The notes beneath the pieces are model-generated. The model was not told the origin of the DNA and searched no databases. It was given only the letters and a program-made list of their open reading frames with translations. A stretch of DNA of 39,773 nt, taken from positions 1-39,773 of the forward strand of contig MHAR01000015.1 of NCBI GenBank assembly GCA_001803045.1, given 5' to 3'. The translations under genes were made by a program, and so were the position numbers. The stretch is from Ignavibacteria bacterium RIFOXYB12_FULL_35_14 (GTDB lineage: Bacteria; Bacteroidota; Ignavibacteria; Ignavibacteriales; Ignavibacteriaceae). Shown here piece by piece: positions 1 through 7,914 of this stretch; position 1 is the first letter of the stretch, and every line of letters starts with the position of its first letter.

Positions 1-5
1 TAACA

Positions 6-30
6 ATCATAAATAATAAATCATAAATCA
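6..30. repeat. Left arm of inverted repeat flanking the four-helix-bundle gene
   Basis: An AT-rich 25-base segment (ATCATAAATAA...AAATCA) that matches the reverse complement of bases 378-402 at about 23 of 25 positions. Its last base is the first base of the start codon of the gene at 30. A degenerate direct copy lies at about 520-553, immediately before narH, and both copies end in AATCATGGA. Low base complexity means part of the similarity could be chance. Confidence 0.6.
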
Positions 31-380
31 TGGATAAGGCGGAGCTAAAGAATCGAACAAACGACTTTGCACATAGGAGTGTTAAATTAGCTTTGAGTTT
101 ATCTAATACGATTCTTGGAAGACATTTGCAGGTGCAGTTAATTAAAGCTGCCACTTCTGTTGCTGCGAATTACAGGGCAGCTTGCATTGCACAATCAAAA
201 GCAAGTTTTATTGCAAAGTTGAGTATAGTAATTGAAGAGGTTGATGAATCATTATTCTGGTTGGAATTTATAATTGATGAGAGTTTAATTAAGAAAATTA
301 GAGTTGACAGTTTATTAAAAGAAGCAGCCGAATTAACAGCCATATTTATTGCCTCGAGAAAAACAATTCAAACGAAATGA
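30..380 (+). CDS. Four-helix-bundle protein (S23 / rRNA intervening-sequence protein family)
   Basis: A 116-residue, helix-rich protein with the pattern of the four-helix-bundle family first found in 23S rRNA intervening sequences (TIGR02436-like): an N-terminal basic helix with LALSLSNTILG, then QLIKAATSVAANYRAAC and an acidic helix IEEVDESLFWLEFI. The molecular role of the family is unclear; a related fold is the Avd accessory protein of diversity-generating retroelements. No reverse transcriptase or 23S rRNA gene is nearby. It sits directly before narH, where narG would be expected, so it appears to interrupt a nar operon. The coding sequence is bracketed almost exactly by inverted repeats (6-30 and 378-402), and there is no clear ribosome binding site. 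Family assignment is from recognition of the sequence pattern. Confidence 0.85.
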   Translation: MDKAELKNRTNDFAHRSVKLALSLSNTILGRHLQVQLIKAATSVAANYRAACIAQSKASFIAKLSIVIEEVDESLFWLEFIIDESLIKKIRVDSLLKEAAELTAIFIASRKTIQTK

Positions 381-402
381 TTTGTGATTTATTATTGATG
401 AT
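378..402. repeat. Right arm of inverted repeat flanking the four-helix-bundle gene
   Basis: Begins with the stop codon TGA of the four-helix-bundle gene and reads TGATTTGTGATTTATTATTG and onward. Its reverse complement matches bases 6-30 with about two mismatches. A related AT-rich tract (TTTATTATTTACTATTGATT) occurs alone at about 7012-7043 after the DoxX-like gene, so the sequence may be a dispersed repeat. Confidence 0.6.
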
Positions 403-553
403 TTATGATTTATAATTTGAAAATTGAAAGGGCGGTGCAAATATTAAAAATATTTTTCAACAGAGAAGTTAGTTAAAAATTCGAAATTGAATTGTAATTA
501 AATACGAATAAAACAATAAAAAATAATCAATAATAAATAATAAATAAAAAATC

Positions 554-2107
554 ATGGACGTAAGATCTCAAACTGCAATGCTTTTTCATCTCGATAAATG
601 TATCGGCTGCCATACATGTTCAATTGCTTGTAAAAATATTTGGACCGACCGAAAAGGAGCCGAATACATGTGGTGGAATAATGTAGAGACAAAACCAGGT
701 ACCGGCTATCCTACAAAATGGGAAAACCAAAGCATATACAAAGGCGGATGGAAAAAAGACGGTAAAGAAAATATTTCACTACGAGGTTCAGGTAAGTTTA
801 AGGGCTTGCTTAACATCTTTCACAACCCGTATTTACCGGTAATTGATGATTATTATGAACCGTGGACTTATAAATATTTGGATTTAATCGAATCACCCCA
901 GGGGGATGATCAGCCGACAGCAATACCGGTTTCATTACTTACAGGAAAACCGTTAGACATTAAGTCCGGTCCTAATTGGGATGATGATTTAAGCGGTACA
1001 CCTGAATATGCAAGGAAAGATCCAAACTTTGAAAATTTATCTCCTGCTGAACAAGAAGCAATGTTTCAGTTAGAAAAAATGGCAATGTTTTATCTGCCGA
1101 GAATATGCAATCATTGTTTGAATCCGGCTTGTGTTGCTTCATGTCCTTCGGGTGCAATCTATAAACGCGGCGAAGATGGTGTGGTTTTAATAAATCAGAA
1201 AGTCTGCCGTGCATGGAGGATGTGTGTAACTGCTTGTCCGTATAAAAAATCATATTATAATTGGGGAACCGGTAAATCCGAGAAATGTATTTTATGCTAT
1301 CCAAGATTGGAAGCCGGTTATGCGCCAGCTTGTATGCACTCTTGCGTTGGAAGAATCCGTTATCTAGGAGTTCTTCTTTATGATGCAGATAAAATAAAAG
1401 ATGCTGCCTCAGCGCCTGATAATGAGTTGATAGAAAAACAATTAGATTTAATCCTCGATCCTTTCGATGAAAATGTAATTAGGATGGCCAAAGAAAATGG
1501 AATTGCGGATTCGACAATATTTGCAGCACAAACTTCACCAATATATAAATTTGTTAAAGTGTGGGGAATTGGTTTACCTCTTCACGCTGAGTATAGGACG
1601 CTGCCGATGTTATTTTATGTGGCTCCATTATTACCGGTGATGGCAACTTTGAGTACAACCGATAACGCGACGCAGGCCGGTAAGCTTGACCCGATTGCAA
1701 AATTCTGGGACAAGAATCATTTGTATGATACAGCTACCGAATCAATTTGGGGTACAATTGAACAGGCAAGATTTCCATTACAATATCTTGCCAATATGTT
1801 TGGGACTGGTAATGAAGAAATGATAAAATCAGTTCTCAAAAAACAGCTCGCTGTTCGTATTCACCGTAGAAGTATTACGGTTGGTGATATAGATAAAAAT
1901 CTTGTCGCAAAAGCCTTAATTGATGTTGGGCTTACTCCTAAAGCCGCCGACGATATTTATTATCTAACATCCCTAGCAAAATTTGACGATAGATTTAATA
2001 TACCGCCGGCACACAGAGAACAAGCCCTTGAAATGCTTGAAAACACTGGCGATCTTAAGGGTTCTAACGGATTTGGATTTAAAGAAGCGCCGATGAGGGG
2101 AATGTAG
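554..2107 (+). CDS. narH: Respiratory nitrate reductase beta subunit (iron-sulfur)
   Basis: NarH carries electrons from the cytochrome b subunit NarI to the molybdenum subunit NarG on the cytoplasmic face of the membrane. At 517 residues it is close to the E. coli length of about 512. The N-terminal Cys cluster is C16-x2-C19-x2-C22-x3-C26. Later come CNHCLNPACVASCP and CRAWRMCVTACP, where Trp replaces one Cys, the hallmark of the NarH [3Fe-4S] cluster, and finally CILCYPRLEAGYAPACMHSC. The long NarH-specific segment GTGYPTKWENQ...KGGW is present. narJ starts 4 bases after the stop. narG is absent from this window; the normal order narGHJI suggests it lies just upstream of base 1, with the four-helix-bundle gene between. 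Confidence 0.97.
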   Translation: MDVRSQTAMLFHLDKCIGCHTCSIACKNIWTDRKGAEYMWWNNVETKPGTGYPTKWENQSIYKGGWKKDGKENISLRGSGKFKGLLNIFHNPYLPVIDDYYEPWTYKYLDLIESPQGDDQPTAIPVSLLTGKPLDIKSGPNWDDDLSGTPEYARKDPNFENLSPAEQEAMFQLEKMAMFYLPRICNHCLNPACVASCPSGAIYKRGEDGVVLINQKVCRAWRMCVTACPYKKSYYNWGTGKSEKCILCYPRLEAGYAPACMHSCVGRIRYLGVLLYDADKIKDAASAPDNELIEKQLDLILDPFDENVIRMAKENGIADSTIFAAQTSPIYKFVKVWGIGLPLHAEYRTLPMLFYVAPLLPVMATLSTTDNATQAGKLDPIAKFWDKNHLYDTATESIWGTIEQARFPLQYLANMFGTGNEEMIKSVLKKQLAVRIHRRSITVGDIDKNLVAKALIDVGLTPKAADDIYYLTSLAKFDDRFNIPPAHREQALEMLENTGDLKGSNGFGFKEAPMRGM

Positions 2108-2111
2108 AAAT

Positions 2112-2759
2112 ATGATTAGATATGAATTACTGGCAGATTTATTTCTTTATCCTTCTGAAGAATTAAGGGCAAAAATATTCGAAATAAAAAAATATCTTGA
2201 TGAGAATTTTCTAATTGTATCAGATTCATTGAGAGAATTTTCCGAATTCGTTAAAATGACTTCGCTTAAAGAATGGGAAGAAATTTATACACGAACGTTT
2301 GATGTTCAAGCGCTGACTACGCTCGATTTAGGTTATGTTGTTTTCGGCGATGACTACAAAAGAGGAGAACTGCTTGTTAATTTAGGTAACGAACATAAAG
2401 CAGCTAGCAACGAATGCGGAACAGAGTTAGCCGATCATCTTCCGAACATTCTTCGCTTAATTAATAAAACCACCGATGAGGAATTCAAGCAAGATTTGAT
2501 TTATTATATCGTATTTCCGGCATTAACAAAAATACTTTCAGATTTCAATAAGGAAAGTATTGACGGTAAGAACAAGATTTACGATAAACATCACAGAACT
2601 ATTATCGAGCAAAATGAAACTAATCGGTTGATCTATCGAAAGCCAATAAAGACAATACTTGAAATAATAAAGATAGAATTTCCGGATAAACAGATTACAA
2701 TGCCAGAAGAAAAAGAATTCACAAAAGAAATTTCTAATGAATTAGAAATTCAAAGTTAG
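2112..2759 (+). CDS. narJ: Nitrate reductase assembly chaperone NarJ (delta subunit)
   Basis: A 215-residue soluble protein of the TorD/NarJ chaperone family, which holds apo-NarG so that the molybdenum cofactor can be inserted before membrane attachment. Visible features are the N-terminal YELLADLFLYPSEELR, the central EWEEIYTRTFDVQALTTLDLGYVVFGDDYKRGELLVNL and the acidic helix ELADHLPNILRLI, all typical of NarJ. It lies between narH and narI with gaps of 4 and 10 bases, consistent with one transcript. The C-terminal part is Lys/Glu-rich and less conserved. Confidence 0.95.
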   Translation: MIRYELLADLFLYPSEELRAKIFEIKKYLDENFLIVSDSLREFSEFVKMTSLKEWEEIYTRTFDVQALTTLDLGYVVFGDDYKRGELLVNLGNEHKAASNECGTELADHLPNILRLINKTTDEEFKQDLIYYIVFPALTKILSDFNKESIDGKNKIYDKHHRTIIEQNETNRLIYRKPIKTILEIIKIEFPDKQITMPEEKEFTKEISNELEIQS

Positions 2760-2769
2760 GAATGCTGTT

Positions 2770-3498
2770 ATGAATCTTTATAATAATTTCTTTTTCGTTG
2801 CTTTTCCTTATGTAGCTGTTATAATGTTTTTAATTGGTACGATTTATCGCTATAGAGCAACAAAGTTTAAATACAGTTCCATTGCATCTCAATTTCTTGA
2901 AACGCGCAGATTATATTGGGGATCTGTTCCATTTCACTGGGGAATTATATTTTTATTCTTTGGTCACTTAACCGCATTTCTCGTTCCCCGTTATGTTCTT
3001 CTTTGGAATCAACAGCCGTTACGTTTGGCAATTTTGGAAATTACAGCATTCGTAGCCGGTATCTTGACTTTCTTAGGATTGATAAATCTTTTCTACAGAA
3101 GATTATCCAATCCACGAATTAAAAAAGTAACAAATTATGCAGACATCATTCTTGAAATTTTACTGCTGACAGAAATATTTTTCGGGCTGTGGGTTGCGTA
3201 TGCTTACCGTTGGGGTTCTTCCTGGTTTGCCGTTGTGATTGCACCGTATTTAAAATCGATCTTCGAATTTAATCCTCAAACTGATGCTATAGTTATGCTT
3301 CCGCTGGTGGTTCAACTACACATAATATTTGCATTTCTAATTTTACTTTTAATTCCATTTACCCGGTTAGTTCACTTGCTTGTTTTTCCATTAAGCTATT
3401 TGTGGCGTCCCTATCAAAAAGTAATTTGGAACTGGAACAGAAAGAAAATCAGAAATCCCAAAATGGGTTGGACAATTCATAAACCACAAAATAATTAA
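2770..3498 (+). CDS. narI: Respiratory nitrate reductase gamma subunit (cytochrome b)
   Basis: NarI is the membrane cytochrome b that oxidises quinol and passes electrons to NarH. The 242-residue protein has about five hydrophobic helices. The four histidines expected to bind the two b hemes are visible: H56 (VPFHWGI) and H66 (FFGHLTAF) in one helix, H184 (QLHIIF) and H202 (RLVHLLVFP) in another. The C-terminus is basic (NWNRKKIRNP), fitting a cytoplasmic end. It follows narJ by 10 bases and completes narHJI. Length and histidine spacing match the family, so it should be functional. Confidence 0.96.
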   Translation: MNLYNNFFFVAFPYVAVIMFLIGTIYRYRATKFKYSSIASQFLETRRLYWGSVPFHWGIIFLFFGHLTAFLVPRYVLLWNQQPLRLAILEITAFVAGILTFLGLINLFYRRLSNPRIKKVTNYADIILEILLLTEIFFGLWVAYAYRWGSSWFAVVIAPYLKSIFEFNPQTDAIVMLPLVVQLHIIFAFLILLLIPFTRLVHLLVFPLSYLWRPYQKVIWNWNRKKIRNPKMGWTIHKPQNN

Positions 3499-3595
3499 AT
3501 GCACCTAAGATCATGAAACAGCGACCACCATATAAGCAGGCTATGAGGCAGATGTTCACTTAAACGAATGTTCTAAATAAATCATTTGAATAGGT

Positions 3596-5110
3596 ATGAA
3601 GATAAAATTTACGCATAAAGCTCACAAGATACTTTTTTTTAATACATTAGCATTTACGATTTGCTTTGCGGCCTGGATGCTTAATGGTGTGCTGGTCACT
3701 TTTCTAGTCGATAACCAAGTTTTCGATTGGGGACCCATCGAAATAGGCTGGCTCATGGGAATTCCTGTTCTTGCCGGATCAATTTTTAGATTACCCGCCG
3801 GAATACTAACAGATAAATACGGTGGTAAACCTGTCTTTGGCGGTTTACTTTTATTTTCTGCAGTACCGATGTTTTTACTTACTTATGCTGACAACTTTTT
3901 CGGGTTTGCAGTATTAAGTTTTGGTTTTGGATTAACTGGTATAAGTTTCGCAATAGGTATTGCATATACTTCTGTTTGGTATCCAAAAGATTGGCAGGGA
4001 AGAGCACTTGGGATATTCGGCGCCGGTAATGCCGGAGCCGCACTTACTACTTTACTTGCTCCAACACTTCTGAATTTACTTACTGATAACAGAAGTAATT
4101 TGGAAAATTGGAGAATGCTTCCTGTTATTTATGCGGCTGCTCTTCTAATTATGGGAGTTGTATTCCTTTTCTTTACCGAAAATAAAAAACCTGCAAGTAA
4201 TAATAAGACGCTTAAACAGCTGCTTCTTCCGTTAAAGGATACTAAGGTATGGCGCTTCGGTTTATATTATTTTCTCGTCTTTGGTTGTTTCGTTGCATTT
4301 TCACAATGGTTAGTTCCTTACTTTGTGAATGTTTATTATTTACCACTTGTTACAGCGGGAATATTTGCTTCACTATTTAGTTTCCCTTCGGGCGTTATCC
4401 GCGCCCTAGGCGGTTGGATGTCCGATAAATGGGGGGCACGAAAAGTAATGTTCTTTGTTCTTGCAACATCTGTTCTCATTAGCTTAATGCTTACAGTTCC
4501 CCGAATGGATATTTATTCACCCGGACAAGGAATAATGAATAAAAGAGCAGGAACGGTTACTTCGGTTTCCGATACAATGATAGTAATAGGTAATCAAGAG
4601 TATCCTGTAATTTCTAAATCAGTAAAAAGCGAAATTGTTGATGATAGAATTTTGATCTTGCCTACAAAAGAAGTTTGGCAGGAATCGGTTGTAAATGTTG
4701 GCGATAACGTTGTAAAGAAAGAACTACTTGCAAAAGGAGTAACAAGAATTTATTTCCAGGCTAATGTTTGGATATTTGCATTTTTAGTGATACTTATTGG
4801 TAGTATTTGGGGGGTAGGCAAAGCAGGTGTTTATAAATTAATTCCAGACCATTTCCCTGAAGAAGTTGGAGTTGTGGGCGGAATGGTTGGGGTTCTCGGT
4901 GGACTTGGCGGTTTCTTTGGTCCAATTATTTTTGGTTACTTTTTAGAAGGAACAGGTTTATGGACAAGTTGCTGGATGTTTATGTTTGTTCTATCTATAG
5001 CATGCTTGGTGTGGTTGCATTTGTCAACCAAAAAATTAATAGAAGATGAAGCCCCTGAAGTTTTGGAGCATATTGATATGAGTCCAAAACATCAAATAAA
5101 GAGTAACTAG
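3596..5110 (+). CDS. narK: NarK-type nitrate/nitrite transporter (MFS) with an extra domain of about 80 residues
   Basis: A 504-residue major facilitator protein of the nitrate/nitrite porter family. Visible features are the N-terminal FAAWMLNGVLVTFLVD, the conserved RLPAGILTDKYGGKPVF loop after TM2, the nitrate-signature GNAGAALTTLLAPTLL and the C-terminal GVVGGMVGVLGGLGGFFGP. NarK proteins are usually about 420-470 residues. The extra length is residues about 302-385, between predicted TM9 and TM10, hence on the extracytoplasmic side if the N-terminus is inside. This insert contains AGTVTSVSDTMIVIG and VNVGDNVVKKELLAKGV, resembling a small barrel-sandwich fold. The gene follows narI by 97 bases; a second NarK follows 10 bases downstream. 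Confidence 0.92.
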   Translation: MKIKFTHKAHKILFFNTLAFTICFAAWMLNGVLVTFLVDNQVFDWGPIEIGWLMGIPVLAGSIFRLPAGILTDKYGGKPVFGGLLLFSAVPMFLLTYADNFFGFAVLSFGFGLTGISFAIGIAYTSVWYPKDWQGRALGIFGAGNAGAALTTLLAPTLLNLLTDNRSNLENWRMLPVIYAAALLIMGVVFLFFTENKKPASNNKTLKQLLLPLKDTKVWRFGLYYFLVFGCFVAFSQWLVPYFVNVYYLPLVTAGIFASLFSFPSGVIRALGGWMSDKWGARKVMFFVLATSVLISLMLTVPRMDIYSPGQGIMNKRAGTVTSVSDTMIVIGNQEYPVISKSVKSEIVDDRILILPTKEVWQESVVNVGDNVVKKELLAKGVTRIYFQANVWIFAFLVILIGSIWGVGKAGVYKLIPDHFPEEVGVVGGMVGVLGGLGGFFGPIIFGYFLEGTGLWTSCWMFMFVLSIACLVWLHLSTKKLIEDEAPEVLEHIDMSPKHQIKSN

Positions 5111-5129
5111 TTAATAAAAGGTGAGTAAA

Positions 5130-6467
5130 GTGCCTGAAGTTAATATTAATGATTGGCGAGTAGAAGATGAAATCTTCTGGAAAAAAACCGGTAAAAAAAT
5201 TGCATGGCGAACTTTAACTATAACAACTTTTGCTCTTATACTTTCTTTTGCCACATGGTTTATGATGAGCGCCATTGTAGTCCGCTTACCGCAAATCGGT
5301 TTCAAGTTCGGTACAATGGAATTGTTTTGGCTTACTGCAATGCCTGGTTTAGCTGGAGGTACTTTAAGAATAATTCACACTTTCCTTATTCCGATATTTG
5401 GAACTCGGAACGTTATTACGTTCTCGACCGTCTTAAAGCTTATTCCGTGTATCGGATTAGGTTTCGCTATCTTAAATCCTCAAACGCCTTTTTGGATTTT
5501 TCTGCTATTATCTCTTTCTGCCGGATTTGGCGGGGGCGATTTTTCTTCATTCATGCCAAGTACAAGTATTTTCTTTCCAAAAAGATTTCAAGGTACAGCG
5601 TTAGGCATACAAGCAGGTATCGGAAACTTTGGTGTGAGTTTAGCGCAGTTTGTTACTCCATGGGTAATCAGTTTCAGCTTATTAGGCGGTTCTTTAGGAG
5701 TATCTCAAGTTATCTCTTTCAATCAAGAATCGAAAAATGTTTGGCTTCAAAATGCTGCATTTTGGTACGTTCCATTATTAATTGTTGTTGCACTGTTAGC
5801 ATGGTTCTATTTGAAGCGCATTCCTATCAAAGCATCATTCAAGGAACAGCTCGATATTTTTTCAAATAAACACACTTGGTTCTGCACAATAATTTATGTA
5901 ATGACCTTCGGTTCATTCTCTGGATTTTCAGCGTCATTTCCTTTGCTGATAAAAACAGTTTACGGTAATTTTCCTGATGCACCCGATCCTCTTACTTATG
6001 CCTTTTTAGGTCCCTTAATCGGTTCAATTATGCGCGTAGCTGCTGGACCAATTTCTGATAAAACTGGTGGAGCTATTCTTACACACATTACCGGTATCGG
6101 TTTATTTATAAGTGTTGTTATAATGGTATTAGCCGGGTTGCTTACACCTGAATCACTTGAAGTTTTTCCGTACTTTGTTGCATTAATGCTGTTCATTTTT
6201 TTCTTGACTGGAATTGGTAATGCTTCGACATTTAGGCAATTTCCTATTATCTTTTCTCACTCACCGAGGCAAGCTGCAGGAGTTCTAGGATGGACAGCCG
6301 CAGTTGCTGCATATGGTCCTTTTATTTTTTCCATATTGATTGGCTGGTTAATTTCATCAACTGGCTCAGCAAATTATTTCTTTATTGGCTCTGCATTTTT
6401 CTATCTGATTGCTACTTTTATTAACTGGAAGTATTATACAAGAAAAGGAGCGGAGAAGCCATCTTGA
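5130..6467 (+). CDS. narK: Second NarK-type nitrate/nitrite transporter (MFS)
   Basis: A 12-helix MFS protein of about 445 residues. Family features: FATWFMMSAIVVRLPQIGF in TM1, GGGDFSSFMPSTSIFFPKRFQGTALG and the GIGNFGVSLAQFVTPW nitrate-signature helix, plus GIGNASTFRQFP in the C-terminal half. It lacks the large insert of its neighbour, so the two probably represent the NarK1 and NarK2 types often found in tandem (H+/nitrate symport and nitrate/nitrite antiport); which is which cannot be told here. The frame is open from GTG at 5121, but AAAAGGTGAG at 5116-5125 is a ribosome binding site that better fits the GTG at 5130, so I use that start. Confidence 0.9.
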   Translation: MPEVNINDWRVEDEIFWKKTGKKIAWRTLTITTFALILSFATWFMMSAIVVRLPQIGFKFGTMELFWLTAMPGLAGGTLRIIHTFLIPIFGTRNVITFSTVLKLIPCIGLGFAILNPQTPFWIFLLLSLSAGFGGGDFSSFMPSTSIFFPKRFQGTALGIQAGIGNFGVSLAQFVTPWVISFSLLGGSLGVSQVISFNQESKNVWLQNAAFWYVPLLIVVALLAWFYLKRIPIKASFKEQLDIFSNKHTWFCTIIYVMTFGSFSGFSASFPLLIKTVYGNFPDAPDPLTYAFLGPLIGSIMRVAAGPISDKTGGAILTHITGIGLFISVVIMVLAGLLTPESLEVFPYFVALMLFIFFLTGIGNASTFRQFPIIFSHSPRQAAGVLGWTAAVAAYGPFIFSILIGWLISSTGSANYFFIGSAFFYLIATFINWKYYTRKGAEKPS

Positions 6468-6565
6468 TTCGTTTAAATTAATTTTGATACTACACTTTTA
6501 CTGCTCAATGTGCAACAGACATAAAATAAATAAACGAAAAAGTACAACGATAATTTGGAGAAAAC

Positions 6566-7003
6566 ATGAAACAGTTTTTTACGATACCCGGCTGGTTTGA
6601 AAATAAGGACCTTGCTTATTCCTCTATCCGTATATTTTTAGGCGCTGCTCTTTTTGTAAGAGGATGGATGATAAGTTCCGACCCAAGCATAATTACTCAG
6701 CTAACAGGAGCCAACCAATGGTACTGGTGGTATTCATACATTATAGTAATTCATATTATCGGCGGAGCGCTGATGGCAATTGGTTTTGCTACACGATATG
6801 CAGCGTTATTACAGATTCCTGTTCTTTTCGGTGCTGTCTTCTTCTTTCATCTTAAGCAAGGTTTGATGAAGGTGGAGCAATCATTGGAGCTGTCAACTCT
6901 GGTTCTCGTACTATTGATAATTTATTTCCTCTTCGGATCTGGAGCATTATCGGTTGATAGTTACTTGGCAAAAAGAAAAAGCTCCGAAAAAAAAGAGAGT
7001 TAA
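6566..7003 (+). CDS. DoxX-family membrane protein
   Basis: A 145-residue protein with four predicted membrane helices and the DoxX pattern: SSIRIFLGAALFVRGWMI in the first helix, the HIIGGALMAIGFATRYAALLQIPVLFGAVFF pair of helices, and a last helix ending FLFGSGALSVDS before a Lys/Glu-rich tail. DoxX proteins are linked to quinone-level redox or thiol metabolism, but a role here is not established. It follows the second narK by 98 bases and has the spaced purine run TTTGGAGAAAAC before ATG. Its place between nitrate transporters and a nitrosative-stress repair protein suggests a part in the nitrate-respiration response. Confidence 0.85.
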   Translation: MKQFFTIPGWFENKDLAYSSIRIFLGAALFVRGWMISSDPSIITQLTGANQWYWWYSYIIVIHIIGGALMAIGFATRYAALLQIPVLFGAVFFFHLKQGLMKVEQSLELSTLVLVLLIIYFLFGSGALSVDSYLAKRKSSEKKES

Positions 7004-7074
7004 CTTTTTAATTTATTATTTACTATTGATTATTGATAATTCGATGTTTTAAACAAATAGGCGAAGAGAGTACT

Positions 7075-7812
7075 ATGAATCATACAATAAATCCAGGAAT
7101 AACAATTGGAGAGCTAGTCAGAGACGACTATCGAACTGCCGAAGTATTTAAAAAATTTAATATTGATTTCTGCTGCGGTGGAAAAAAAACAATAGATGAA
7201 GTTTGTTCTGATAATAATATTTCTACGGATGAACTAACTAACGCGCTAAGTGATACGGTAAATAAAAACAACGTTGATAATGAGCATAATTTTAAGGATT
7301 GGGAACCGGATTTTTTAGCAAATTATATAGTTAAAGTACATCATAAATATGTGGCAGAAAATATTCCGCTGCTTTTGGATTTCAGTTGTAAAATTGCTAA
7401 TGTTCACGGTGAACGTCATAAGGAACTGATAAAAATTGCCGATTTATTCAATAAAATTGCCGAAGAATTACAGCATCATATGATGAAAGAGGAAAGAATA
7501 TTGTTTCCGTATATCTCAGATCTTTGGAATACCTATAAAAACAATGTATCCATTGGTTCGTCTACATTTGGAACTGTCCGTAATCCAATTGCGATGATGG
7601 AAATGGAACATGAAAATGCAGGTTCGTTGCTGAAGCAAATGCGCGAGCTAAGCGCTGATTATAAAATTCCCAAAGATGCATGCGCGACTTATTCTGTAAC
7701 CTATCAAAAGCTTGATGAGTTCGAAAATGATTTGCATCAGCATATTCATTTAGAAAATAATATATTATTTCCTAAAGCAATTGAGCTTGAGGAAAAGTTA
7801 ATCAGACAATAA
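7075..7812 (+). CDS. ric: Iron-sulfur cluster repair di-iron protein (RIC; ScdA/YtfE/NorA family)
   Basis: Members of this family repair Fe-S clusters damaged by NO or oxidants through a di-iron centre. The frame is open from 7033, but the ATG at 7075 follows GAAGAGAG and yields the typical N-terminus. The 245-residue protein has an N-terminal DUF542/ScdA domain with TAEVFKKFNIDFCCGG (C33-C34), then a hemerythrin-like domain with HH at 89-90, HHMMKEERILFP, MEMEHENAG and HQHIHLENNILFP supplying His and Glu ligands. It stands after the nar/narK block, a setting where NO made from nitrite would be a hazard. Confidence 0.93.
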   Translation: MNHTINPGITIGELVRDDYRTAEVFKKFNIDFCCGGKKTIDEVCSDNNISTDELTNALSDTVNKNNVDNEHNFKDWEPDFLANYIVKVHHKYVAENIPLLLDFSCKIANVHGERHKELIKIADLFNKIAEELQHHMMKEERILFPYISDLWNTYKNNVSIGSSTFGTVRNPIAMMEMEHENAGSLLKQMRELSADYKIPKDACATYSVTYQKLDEFENDLHQHIHLENNILFPKAIELEEKLIRQ

Positions 7813-7914
7813 GGATTAAAATTCAAACGGAAAAATGAAAAATTGTTTTTACTATTTTTGTGCTGGTAACATTACAAATAAATATTCTTAATAATAATTT
7901 AGTGAGATGTAAAC

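Noticed and set aside
30-380. Diversity-generating retroelement accessory gene (Avd)
   Set aside because: No reverse transcriptase, template repeat or variable repeat is seen nearby; the protein fits the broader four-helix-bundle family.
3513-3563. Short open frame of 16 codons between narI and narK (MKQRPPYKQAMRQMFT)
   Set aside because: Too short to support, no clear ribosome binding site and no recognisable family.
5996-6196. Minus-strand and alternate-frame open frames within narK, narH and other genes
   Set aside because: They lie wholly inside well-supported genes and show low-complexity, unlike any protein family.
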